Of a DNA stretch of 6,802 nt, positions 1 to 6,577 are shown one piece after another. The stretch spans positions 1 to 6,802 of the forward strand of contig CAIYFF010000638.1 in NCBI GenBank assembly GCA_903925435.1. Reading direction: 5' to 3'. The notes under the pieces were generated by a model that did no database searches, was not told the origin of the DNA, and saw only the letters and a program-made list of their open reading frames with translations. Each line of letters opens with the position of its first letter. The first letter of the stretch is position 1. A program made the translations under genes and the position numbers. This stretch comes from an uncultured Planctomycetota bacterium. GTDB taxonomy: Bacteria; Planctomycetota; UBA1135; UBA2386.

Positions 1-207
1 CTCCGCACGCGTGGTGGCTTCGTTTGCGCGCACGCGCTCCTGCTCCGCCAGCGCGATGGCCTCGTTTGCACGCACGCGCTCTTGGTCGGCACGCGCGGTG
101 GCTTCGTTTGCACGCACGCGCTCCTGCTCCGCCAGCGCGATGGCCTCGTTTGCACGCACGCGCTCTTGGTCGGCACGCGCGGTGGCCTCGTTTGCACGCA
201 CGCGCTC
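1..207 (-). repeat. Tandem 42-bp (14-codon) repeats in an 84-bp higher-order unit
   Basis: Five consecutive 42-base units end at 207, 165, 123, 81 and 39; the last is cut by the window edge. Each encodes 14 residues, exactly two heptads. Two types alternate: ERVRANEATARADQ (207-166 and 123-82) and ERVRANEAIALAEQ (165-124 and 81-40). The two complete 84-base units differ at a single base (GAG versus GAA), while the partial fifth unit carries several changes. The near-identity at DNA level, including synonymous sites, points to recent duplication. The array is in frame, so gain or loss of units would lengthen or shorten the coiled coil without breaking the gene. Confidence 0.95.
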
Positions 208-2112
208 TCGGTCGGCCTCAGCCCGCTGTGCCTCGAACGCGGCGATCGCCTCGCGGCGTTGCGACTGCGCTTCCTTGTAGCTCTCGCGCAGGGCGGCCAA
301 TTCCTTGACCTCTTCTGCCAACCGCTGGGACTCCGCGACCGCCTCTGCGGCGTTCCGCTGCGCAACCTCCACTTCGTGCTGCGCCTTCTGGAGCTTGCCG
401 CTCTGCCGCGCCAGCGCCGCCACGAGCTTGCGCTGTTCGGCTGCGTGGCCCTCGTTCTGCAGTGCGTTCGCTGCGCGCTCCAGAGCCAATTCCGAACGCA
501 ACTCGGAGAGTTGCTCTTCCGCCGCGCACATGCGCTCCTCTACGCCCCGTCGGCGCTCCAATTCACGGAGGCTGTCAGTGCGTTGCTCCTGCAGGTCGAG
601 GATCTGTTGCTGCTGCTGCGCCAGGTGATCGATCGCACGCTGCGACTCGCCCTGCCGCCGCCCAAGCTCTTCGCGGAGCGACGCAATCGCACGCTCGCGC
701 TCGAGCAACTCGTTGCGCAACGCGTCGATCGTGTTGGATCGAGCAAGCATCTCCTCCTTGAGGTGTGCTTCCACGTCGCGTTGATGCACGCGCGCCGATT
801 GCGCTTCGCGCAGCACCTTCTGCGCTGCTTGCTCGGCGAGATCCGCGGCAGTCGCTCGTTGCCGCATCGCGCCGACGGCGGAGCCGACGCGCTCCAGCAG
901 CGACGGGAGATTCTGGTCCGACAACGCATCCTCGGAGCTGCATCCAAGGTCCTTGGCCAGAGCGGCAACGCGATTGCGCACTGCGGGCGCAATGCGCTTC
1001 CAGTTCGCCAGGGTCTGCGTTTGCTGCACCAGAATGTCGACCGCCGCAGGCATCTCTTGCGCGCGCGGCAATCGCTGGATCGCGGCACGCAGCGTGGCCG
1101 CGAGCGCATCCCCGTCCATCTTCCACAACGACTCGGACGCCAGCGCCGCCGTCATCAACTGGTGCGGCCGATGCCGAGCCAGCACGACAAGTCGGTCGGA
1201 TTCGATCGCATCCTGAGTCGGCGCAGCGCCAAGGGTCGTATGAGCTTCTGCCTCGACAACGCCGACCACGACGAACGAACGTTGCGCAGCGCGCATCGTC
1301 CATTCGGCAAGCGCCAAGTCCGTTGCGAGGTCTTGGTCAAACGGCCCGACTGCCTCGAACGCGCTGCGCGTCAGCGCGAAGGCTTCCGGGCTTGCGAACG
1401 GCACCGTGCCGGACACGGCATCCGTCGTCATCGTCATCGGATGCATGTCGAGCACGCCCTGCTCGCAACGTCCTAGCGTCGTCGCATCGCCATGGGTCAA
1501 CCGCGGGCATGCGATCGCCACTCCGCTCGCGCGCGCGGCGACTGCCAACGCTCGAACCCCATCAGCCGTCAAGGCGCTCTGCGCGCCGACGAACACCACG
1601 ACGTCGCCGTGCGTTGACGCCATCGCTTGGTTCCAGAAGTGCGACGGTCGCAAACACGACGACGCAAGCACCGACCAACCTGGCTTCAGCGCCTCACGGA
1701 ACTGCTCGCTGCGATGCCGTTGCCCCGTCAGCAGAGTGACACTGCAGCCCTCGAGCGGAGCGCTCCGTTGCGCCAACTCTTGCCGAAGATCTACCGCAGG
1801 GTCCCACAGCACGACATCCGTGCCCTCTGTGCCTTGCACCGTCGCATCGACCGCGCCGAGGATCGCGCGCGCGCCGGATCGCACACGCTGCCGCGCATCC
1901 GCCAACGCTTCCTGCAATCGCTCGACGCGATGCTGCAACGATGCAGGATCCTCCGCTTGTCGCCGCGCCTCAGCAAGTTCATCGAGGATGCGCAGAGAGT
2001 GCTCGGTCAGCGCCGCGAGATCGCGTTCGCGCTGCGCGAGCAAATCACGAAGGACCGCATCGCCCTGCGGCGTCGTCGGCTTCGGCTCTGGCTTCTTGGT
2101 GTTTCGTGCCAC
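1..2112 (-). CDS. Degenerate GT2-like glycosyltransferase domain fused to a long repeat-containing coiled coil (3' end beyond the window)
   Basis: An uninterrupted frame of 704 codons runs off the left edge. Residues 1-80 are polar and helical. Residues 120-295 resemble a GT2 (GT-A) fold: SVTLLTG at 124-130, N161 and GDVVVFV at 169-175, the acceptor-side FALTRSAFEAVGPFD at 245-259, then D265...E270 and a late His at 291. The metal-binding Asp-x-Asp expected right after VVVF is replaced by V175-G-A-Q178, so ordinary GT2 catalysis is doubtful. Residues 425-704 are Glu/Gln/Arg/Ala-rich coiled coil with a five-Gln run (499-503) and two-heptad repeats from 636 on. The start is GTG: an in-frame TGA lies at 2125-2127, no ATG lies between, and no clear Shine-Dalgarno is visible. 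The gene follows the GT4 gene by 53 bases on the same strand, so co-transcription is likely. Codons are more mixed (TTG, CGA, CAT) than in its neighbours. Role inferred: a scaffold, spacer or regulator in surface glycan synthesis. It may instead be a purely structural coiled-coil protein. Confidence 0.8.
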   Translation of the reverse strand, partial: MARNTKKPEPKPTTPQGDAVLRDLLAQRERDLAALTEHSLRILDELAEARRQAEDPASLQHRVERLQEALADARQRVRSGARAILGAVDATVQGTEGTDVVLWDPAVDLRQELAQRSAPLEGCSVTLLTGQRHRSEQFREALKPGWSVLASSCLRPSHFWNQAMASTHGDVVVFVGAQSALTADGVRALAVAARASGVAIACPRLTHGDATTLGRCEQGVLDMHPMTMTTDAVSGTVPFASPEAFALTRSAFEAVGPFDQDLATDLALAEWTMRAAQRSFVVVGVVEAEAHTTLGAAPTQDAIESDRLVVLARHRPHQLMTAALASESLWKMDGDALAATLRAAIQRLPRAQEMPAAVDILVQQTQTLANWKRIAPAVRNRVAALAKDLGCSSEDALSDQNLPSLLERVGSAVGAMRQRATAADLAEQAAQKVLREAQSARVHQRDVEAHLKEEMLARSNTIDALRNELLERERAIASLREELGRRQGESQRAIDHLAQQQQQILDLQEQRTDSLRELERRRGVEERMCAAEEQLSELRSELALERAANALQNEGHAAEQRKLVAALARQSGKLQKAQHEVEVAQRNAAEAVAESQRLAEEVKELAALRESYKEAQSQRREAIAAFEAQRAEADRERVRANEATARADQERVRANEAIALAEQERVRANEATARADQERVRANEAIALAEQERVRANEATTRAE

Positions 2113-2120
2113 GTGAATAG

Positions 2121-2143
2121 AGGTTCAGGGTGAGGCTGAACTT
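2121..2143 (-). other. Small inverted repeat between the GT4 gene and the coiled-coil gene
   Basis: GTTCAG (2123-2128) and CTGAAC (2136-2141) form a perfect six-pair stem around a seven-base loop, extendable by one G-T and one A-T pair. It lies in the 53-base gap between two same-strand genes. With no T-run on either side it is a weak candidate for a terminator. It could be an intercistronic hairpin affecting translation of the downstream GTG-started gene, or chance. Confidence 0.25.
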
Positions 2144-2165
2144 GTGGATTGCGATCCGCTGCCGC

Positions 2166-3626
2166 TCAGCGGCCCGAGGACCACTTGGCGAGGCCTGCGC
2201 GGATCTTCTCGATGCGACGCTTCAGCGAGAATCGAGGGCGCGGCTCGTGTTCGTGCGCATTCATGGGCGCAAGCGGCAACGAAGGCGGCGCTATGGGAGC
2301 AGGCGCGGGCTGCGCCGGCTGCGTCGCGGACGGCACGCTCTGCAGTTGCTCGATGCGAGCCCGCAGTTCGCGCAGCGTGTTCTCGACCGATAGGCAGCGC
2401 TCCTGCCATGCGGAGAGCTCTCGCTCCGCCGAGAACGGCGAGCGCGCCTGCACGAGGATCGCCTCGACGGCTTCCGTGGGCAGTTGCGGCCGCTTGCGCT
2501 CGTTCGGGGACTTCTCTGACTCTTCGATCGCCAGGCGGTAGCTCTGCACCGTCAACTCCGCGCACTTCGCCCACGAATAGCCAGCTTCGACCTCGCGGCC
2601 CTTCGCCACGAGTTGCGCAACGGCGACGGAGTCCGTGAGCACCTTGTGCATCAGCTTCGACATCGCCTTGCTGTCGCCCGCGGGGAACAGCCAAGCGCCG
2701 TCCTTGCACACTTCGGGGATCGACATCGCAGACGCGGCGATCACCGGCGTGCCGAGCGCCATCGCCTCGATCGGAGGCAGGCCGAAGCCTTCTTCCGTCG
2801 ACGGATACAGCAACGCAGTGGCGCCTTGGATCAACGCCTTCACGTCTTCGTCGTCGAGTCCTTCGACCCAGCGAACGCGATCGCCGATGCCGAGCTCTTC
2901 GATCTCCTTCTTCGTGCTGTCAGGCCCGTTCCACACTTGGCTGCCAGCGCACACGATCGGGATCGAGTCATCGAGCCGCGCGAGCGCGCGGAACATCGTG
3001 TTGTGCCCCTTGTGCGGATAGTCCTTGCCGACGGCGAGGAAGTAGCGCTCCGGCATCGATAGCCGTGCGCGACGCGCCTTCGCCTCTTCGACGGACAACG
3101 GCGTGCGCAGCGTCGGTTCGACCGCGAGCGGCGCAAGGTCGCAACGCGACGCATCGCCGCCAACGTCGTTGGCCACTTCTTGCATCACCGATCGACTGTG
3201 CACCAGCAAGCGATCCGCGTTGCCACACAGGCGCGTGACGAAGGACGAGTACCACTTCCAGCAATCGTGGTTCGGGTGGTACTCGGGGTGACGGTTGAGG
3301 ATCGCGTCATGCACCTCCACCACCGAGGACTTCGCGATCAGCGGCAACCAGAGGTCGCGCGGATTGCGGTCAGGGAACCAGGACAAGTGGTAGACGTCGG
3401 GCGCGTCCTTGCCGATCAGCTCGCGCAGGATGTCTTCGGTGCAGTGCACGAAGACCGGCTCCGCTCGCTTCGGGAAGCACTCAGGCAACTTCGTCCCGTG
3501 CATCACCACGACGCGCAACCGCGTGACCGCTGGATGCGCGGCCAGTTCTCGGAGCAAGTTGCGCTGAACACGTTCCAGGCCAGACAGAGGCCGATGGAGC
3601 AGACGTGCATCGAACAGAATGTGCAT
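2166..3626 (-). CDS. GT4-family (GT-B fold) glycosyltransferase with coiled-coil and basic helical tail
   Basis: A 486-residue protein. It probably transfers a nucleotide-sugar-derived sugar onto a cell-surface glycan or lipid acceptor at the cytoplasmic face. The N-terminal Rossmann half starts MHILFDARLL with G16-LERV, the place of the family's G-x-G-R-Y loop, and has VVEVHDAIL (102-110). The C-terminal half shows FLAVGKDYPHKG (196-207) and the GT4 signature E279-GFGLPPI-E287 (E-x7-E), then LGTPVIAA and the SIPEV/GAWLFPAGD segment (302-318). This pattern resembles the mannosyltransferase-like GT4 enzymes of O-antigen loci; donor and acceptor cannot be read from sequence. The catalytic part ends near 370. 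A tail follows: a short coiled coil (400-430), a Pro/Ala linker (431-453) and a basic helix (465-483, FSLKRRIEKIRAGL) suited to membrane or partner binding. The start ATG is preceded by GGAAGG at six bases; the frame is open upstream, but that extension lacks family similarity. Confidence 0.92.
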   Translation of the reverse strand: MHILFDARLLHRPLSGLERVQRNLLRELAAHPAVTRLRVVVMHGTKLPECFPKRAEPVFVHCTEDILRELIGKDAPDVYHLSWFPDRNPRDLWLPLIAKSSVVEVHDAILNRHPEYHPNHDCWKWYSSFVTRLCGNADRLLVHSRSVMQEVANDVGGDASRCDLAPLAVEPTLRTPLSVEEAKARRARLSMPERYFLAVGKDYPHKGHNTMFRALARLDDSIPIVCAGSQVWNGPDSTKKEIEELGIGDRVRWVEGLDDEDVKALIQGATALLYPSTEEGFGLPPIEAMALGTPVIAASAMSIPEVCKDGAWLFPAGDSKAMSKLMHKVLTDSVAVAQLVAKGREVEAGYSWAKCAELTVQSYRLAIEESEKSPNERKRPQLPTEAVEAILVQARSPFSAERELSAWQERCLSVENTLRELRARIEQLQSVPSATQPAQPAPAPIAPPSLPLAPMNAHEHEPRPRFSLKRRIEKIRAGLAKWSSGR

Positions 3627-3632
3627 GCGTTT

Positions 3633-3638
3633 CCTTCC
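3633..3638 (-). promoter_or_regulatory. Shine-Dalgarno of the GT4 gene
   Basis: GGAAGG on the minus strand lies six bases before the ATG at 3624-3626. It selects this start over upstream in-frame ATG codons such as that at 3824, whose extra 66 residues show no family similarity. It is the clearest ribosome binding site in the window. Confidence 0.7.
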
Positions 3639-3770
3639 AACGCCGGGGCAGGCATTGGCAGCTCTCGATATCGGCCAGATGCGCGCGGCGTCCGAACTGA
3701 CGATCGACGAAATTGCCCGGGTGCCCCGGGGCCGGCTCAACTGCGCAGTGGATCCCTGCCGATGACATCC

Positions 3771-3785
3771 CGGTCCAAGGGACCG
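3771..3785 (+). promoter_or_regulatory. Hairpin overlapping the likely ribosome binding site of the HAMP gene
   Basis: CGGTCC (3771-3776) and GGACCG (3780-3785) are perfect inverted repeats around the loop AAG. The only purine-rich Shine-Dalgarno candidate, AAGGGA (3777-3782), lies in the loop and the right arm, 11 bases before the ATG at 3794. The six-pair GC-rich stem could limit ribosome access, but a three-base loop is tight and the arrangement may be coincidental. Confidence 0.35.
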
Positions 3786-3793
3786 ACGCGCCG

Positions 3794-4312
3794 ATGGCAG
3801 CAACGAATCGAGAACGCCGCACAAAGTGGTTGATCAACCCTGCGATGCAGGGGCGCATCGTGTTCCGCATGGCGGCGATCCCCGCCGCTGCGCTCGCGGG
3901 CATCGCGGTGTTCACCGGCCTCTACTGCGCCGACGTGCTCGAGGAAGCGCGCGCGCTGGATCAAGAACTGCCGGACTTGATGCCGCTGATCTGGCTGGTG
4001 ATGGCGTTCGAGCTGGTCGCAGCTTGCCTGCTTGTGATGCATGCGCTGCGGCTGTCGCACACGATCGCGGGCCCCGCGTATCGGATCGGCAAGAGCCTCG
4101 AACGGATCCGCACCGGCGACTTCACGTTCCGCGTGCAATTGCGCAAGGGCGACCACCTGACCGAGTTGCGTGACGAGATGAACTTGCTGCTGGCGTGGCT
4201 GGAGCAGAACCCGCCTCGGCCGAAGGACGCAGAGCCTGCAGCGGCGGCGGCCGAGAGCCCGTCTTGCGCCGCCGAGACGGTCGCCACGACCGGCAGCGAC
4301 GCCGGCGCCTGA
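3794..4312 (+). CDS. Two-helix membrane protein with a HAMP domain and no output domain
   Basis: A 172-residue inner-membrane protein. A basic cytoplasmic start (RERRTKWLINPAMQGR, residues 6-21) leads into transmembrane helix 1 (about 23-46), a short acidic external loop (48-62, EEARALDQELPDL) and transmembrane helix 2 (about 63-86). A HAMP domain follows at about 88-137: P94 in the first helix, the GDF connector around 108-110 and TELRDEMNLLLAWLEQ as second helix. The last 35 residues are a low-complexity Pro/Ala/Glu/Thr tail. HAMP domains normally relay a signal from the membrane to a kinase, cyclase or chemotaxis module; none is present, so any output must come from a partner. The ATG at 3794 is chosen because the basic-plus-NPxxQ start is typical of such proteins; the frame is open further upstream without likely coding content. 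The gene precedes the fusion gene by 66 bases on the same strand, so a shared transcript is plausible. Confidence 0.85.
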   Translation: MAATNRERRTKWLINPAMQGRIVFRMAAIPAAALAGIAVFTGLYCADVLEEARALDQELPDLMPLIWLVMAFELVAACLLVMHALRLSHTIAGPAYRIGKSLERIRTGDFTFRVQLRKGDHLTELRDEMNLLLAWLEQNPPRPKDAEPAAAAAESPSCAAETVATTGSDAGA

Positions 4313-4378
4313 TCTGGCGCGCGGGAGTCCACAGCGCCGCGCTTCCTGCGCGCCGCCGCGCCGGTAGTCTCCCGACCC

Positions 4379-6445
4379 ATGGTTGTCCGCAAGATCACGA
4401 AGTTCCTGCGCGGGAAGGCTACGCGCGGCCAAGTTCTCACTGCATCCGTGCTCGCCGGCATGCTCGGCTTCGTGCCGGGGTTCTTCCTTCCTTCCGACCT
4501 CGGCGGCGGTTTCCTGCAGGCGCCAGGACTGATCCTGACGCTGTTCTTCTTGGCGTTGATCAGCAACGCCAACTTCGGCGTGTTCGCGATCGTCACGGTG
4601 GTCGCGAAGCTCGCGAGCTTCGCGCTGCTGCCGATCACGTTCGCGATCGGACAATGGATGATCAACGGACCGATGCGCGGCATCGTGCAGTCGCTCGCGA
4701 ACGCGCCGTTCACCGCGTGGTTCGGACTCGATTACTACGCAACGACAGGCGGCCTCGTGGTCGGTCTCGTGTTCGGCATCGCGTCGGGCCTCGTGCTGTT
4801 CTCGTCGCTGCAGGCATATCGAAACAAGATGGCGGCGCTCGAAGCGGGCTCCGCCGCATACCAGCAGCACGCAAAGAAGATGTGGGTTCGGCTGCTCGCG
4901 TGGCTGTTCCTCGGCGGCGGCAAGGGCAACAAGGTCACGTGGCAAGAGTTGGCTGACGGCGGCAAGAAGGGCCTGCCGATCCGCATCGGCGGCGTCGTGG
5001 TCGTGCTCGCGCTCGGCTACTGGATCTACTCGTCGCACAGCAAGCTGAGCCAAGGCGCGCTCACTTCTGGCACGCAGTCGGCGCTGCTCGCGATGAATGG
5101 CGCGACGGTTGACCTCGACAGCGTCACGCTCGATCTCGCCGATGGCGCGCTTCGCATCAAGGACCTCGCGATCGCGGACAGCAAGCAACTCGACGTCAAC
5201 CTGTTCGAGACCGCAGCGCTCGAGGCGCAGATCGACACCGACGCGCTGCTACGCCGTCGCATCGTGATCGAGAAGCTCACCGCGAAGGACGGCAAGAGCG
5301 GCATGAAGCGCGCGACGCCGGGCCAACTCGTGGAACCGACTGCCCCGCCGCCGCCGGCCGACCCGAACACGAAGTCGCTCGAGGACTACCTGAAGGACTT
5401 CGAGAGCTGGCGCGCACGCATCGAGCAGGCGAGCGAATGGCTCGAGAAGCTGTCCGGCGGCGACGCCGAGAAGCCGGAGCCGAAGACCGAGGAGCAAAAG
5501 CAGGAGCAAGTCGAACGCGACATCCAGGATGTCGGCCTGGCGAAGGTCTTCGCGCGCGACTTGCGCGTCGACCAGCCTGCCGTGTGGATCAAGAACGTCG
5601 AGATCCTCGGCGTGCCCTCGACGAGCGCGCCCGGCGGCACGGTGGACCTGCGGCTCACCAACTGGTCGTCCAACCCGTGGCTGCTCGACGTGGCGCCTTC
5701 GGTCGAGATCCTGTCCGCAGACAGCTCGATGAAGGTCTCGCTGTCGGGCCCGAGCAAGCAGTCGTCGGGCGGTGGCTTCGCGCTCGCAATGGCAAAGCTG
5801 CCGGTCGACAGCGTGTTCGCGCAGCTCAAGTCGAGCGGCGCGGCGCCCGTTCGCGGCGGCACGATGGACATCGACGTGAAGGGTTCGATGGCCAAGCAGA
5901 AGGGCGCACCGGTCATGCTGTCGCTGCCGTTCACGGTGACGATGCGAGACACCACGTTTGCGATCGCTGGCGCGAAGGAGACCAAGATCGAGAGCTTGTC
6001 GCTGCCACTGTCGGTCAGCGGTCCGGCGACGCGGCCGTCGATCCGCATCGAGGACAGGGCGCTTGCAGAAGCGCTGACCAACGCGGGCAAGCAAGAGCTC
6101 GCCAAATTCGTCAACGCGCAAGCAGGCAAGCTGCTCGGCGGCATCCCGCAACTCGACGGCGTGCTCGACGCCAACAAGTCGGTCGGCGAGAACCTCGACG
6201 CCGCGAAGCAGCGCGCCGAGGAAGAGGCCAAGAAGGCGCTCGACCAAGCAAAGCAGCAGGCCGAAGCCGAAGCGCAGAAGGCGATCGACGCGGCAAAGCT
6301 GAAGGCCGAGGAAGCCGCGAAGAAGGCGCTCGAAGACGCAGCCAAGAAGGCCGCAGAAGACGCCGCGAAGAAGGCGGCCGCCGACAAGCTGAAGGGCGGG
6401 CTGAAGGGCCTGATCCCCGGCGGCGGCAAGAAGGACGGCGTCTGA
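4379..6445 (+). CDS. Fused TIGR03546-like membrane protein and TIGR03545-like AsmA-type envelope protein
   Basis: A 688-residue protein. Residues 1-165 match what I recall of TIGR03546: a basic start with a Gly-Gln step (G17-Q18) into a hydrophobic helix (about 20-37), then three or four more membrane segments (about 48-92 and 121-142). A basic linker (145-200) leads to another transmembrane helix (201-217). After this comes an AsmA/TIGR03545-like pattern: a small domain with VDLDSVTLDLADGALRIKDL (244-263), NLFETAALEAQIDTDALLRR (274-293) and IVIEKLTAKD (295-304). Next are a proline linker, a charged helix (333-392), a beta-rich repeat of the AsmA type (394-560) and a Lys/Ala/Glu helical tail (605-675). 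TIGR03545 and TIGR03546 are usually adjacent separate genes of unknown function in didermic bacteria; AsmA-like proteins are tied to envelope and lipid homeostasis, which is the inferred role. The start fits the family, although no Shine-Dalgarno is visible. Confidence 0.8.
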   Translation: MVVRKITKFLRGKATRGQVLTASVLAGMLGFVPGFFLPSDLGGGFLQAPGLILTLFFLALISNANFGVFAIVTVVAKLASFALLPITFAIGQWMINGPMRGIVQSLANAPFTAWFGLDYYATTGGLVVGLVFGIASGLVLFSSLQAYRNKMAALEAGSAAYQQHAKKMWVRLLAWLFLGGGKGNKVTWQELADGGKKGLPIRIGGVVVVLALGYWIYSSHSKLSQGALTSGTQSALLAMNGATVDLDSVTLDLADGALRIKDLAIADSKQLDVNLFETAALEAQIDTDALLRRRIVIEKLTAKDGKSGMKRATPGQLVEPTAPPPPADPNTKSLEDYLKDFESWRARIEQASEWLEKLSGGDAEKPEPKTEEQKQEQVERDIQDVGLAKVFARDLRVDQPAVWIKNVEILGVPSTSAPGGTVDLRLTNWSSNPWLLDVAPSVEILSADSSMKVSLSGPSKQSSGGGFALAMAKLPVDSVFAQLKSSGAAPVRGGTMDIDVKGSMAKQKGAPVMLSLPFTVTMRDTTFAIAGAKETKIESLSLPLSVSGPATRPSIRIEDRALAEALTNAGKQELAKFVNAQAGKLLGGIPQLDGVLDANKSVGENLDAAKQRAEEEAKKALDQAKQQAEAEAQKAIDAAKLKAEEAAKKALEDAAKKAAEDAAKKAAADKLKGGLKGLIPGGGKKDGV

Positions 6446-6452
6446 CGCACGC

Positions 6453-6482
6453 GCAGCCTGCAGCCCACGCGGCGCAGGCTGC
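6453..6482. terminator. Hairpin just after the fusion gene
   Basis: GCAGCCTGC (6453-6461) and GCAGGCTGC (6474-6482) are a perfect nine-pair inverted repeat with a 12-base loop, starting eight bases after the stop codon of the fusion gene. No T-run follows, so a classical intrinsic terminator is not shown; it may act as a weak terminator or protect the transcript's 3' end. Confidence 0.4.
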
Positions 6483-6487
6483 AGCCC

Positions 6488-6517
6488 CTCGCGTCGCGCG
6501 ACTTCGCGCGGCGCGAG
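6488..6517. terminator. Strong GC-rich hairpin in the convergent intergenic region
   Basis: A 13-pair stem (6488-6500 with 6505-6517) closed by the four-base loop ACTT contains a single mismatch that can pair as G-U. It is the most stable-looking structure in the window and sits between convergent genes, so it is the best candidate for ending transcription of the fusion gene. It lacks a T-run on both strands. Confidence 0.5.
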
Positions 6518-6528
6518 AGACGCGACGA

Positions 6529-6545
6529 GGCTGCTCGTTGCAGCC
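6529..6545. other. Short hairpin in the convergent intergenic region
   Basis: GGCTGC (6529-6534) and GCAGCC (6540-6545) form a perfect six-pair stem with a five-base loop, 11 bases after the strong hairpin. It probably contributes to a composite structured 3' region. Its arms are similar to those of the 6453-6482 hairpin, so alternative pairings are possible. Confidence 0.3.
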
Positions 6546-6577
6546 GCATTGCGGCCGCCCCACCACCGGCGCGATGC

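Larger units (their letters stand above)
3627..3793. promoter_or_regulatory. Divergent intergenic region between the GT4 and HAMP genes
   Basis: These 167 bases separate two divergently transcribed genes and so should contain promoters for both directions. I see no convincing -35/-10 pair on either strand. Visible features are the palindrome CGATATCG (3666-3673), a GC-rich CCCGGG-containing stretch at about 3716-3733, and the hairpin next to the HAMP start. The region is shorter than 300 bases and no small gene is supported in it. Confidence 0.5.

Noticed and set aside
1..207. CRISPR-like or intergenic satellite array at the left end
   Set aside because: The repeats are directly adjacent without unique spacers and lie in frame inside a coding sequence as a heptad coiled coil.
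604..618. CAG/CTG trinucleotide tract
   Set aside because: It encodes five glutamines inside the coiled coil and is interrupted by CAA; too short to treat as a repeat element of its own.
82..1476. Long plus-strand open frame (464 codons) opposite the coiled-coil gene
   Set aside because: It is antisense to a better frame with GT2-like motifs and heptad repeats. Its translation is rich in Arg, Leu and Cys without domain pattern, as expected for the complement of high-GC coding sequence.
3627..3824. N-terminal extension of the GT4 gene to an upstream ATG at 3824
   Set aside because: The extra 66 residues have no family similarity and cross the start of the divergent HAMP gene. The ATG at 3626 has a well-placed GGAAGG and begins the typical GT4 first beta strand.
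4322..4374. Inverted repeat CGGGAG/CTCCCG flanking the leader of the fusion gene
   Set aside because: Only six pairs enclosing about 41 bases of very GC-rich sequence, so it is likely by chance. No regulator or riboswitch pattern is recognisable.
3737..5188. Long minus-strand open frame (483 codons) opposite the HAMP gene and the start of the fusion gene
   Set aside because: It spans two well-supported plus-strand genes and their gap. The translation is dominated by Arg/His/Glu/Gln with no recognisable fold, so it is a shadow frame.
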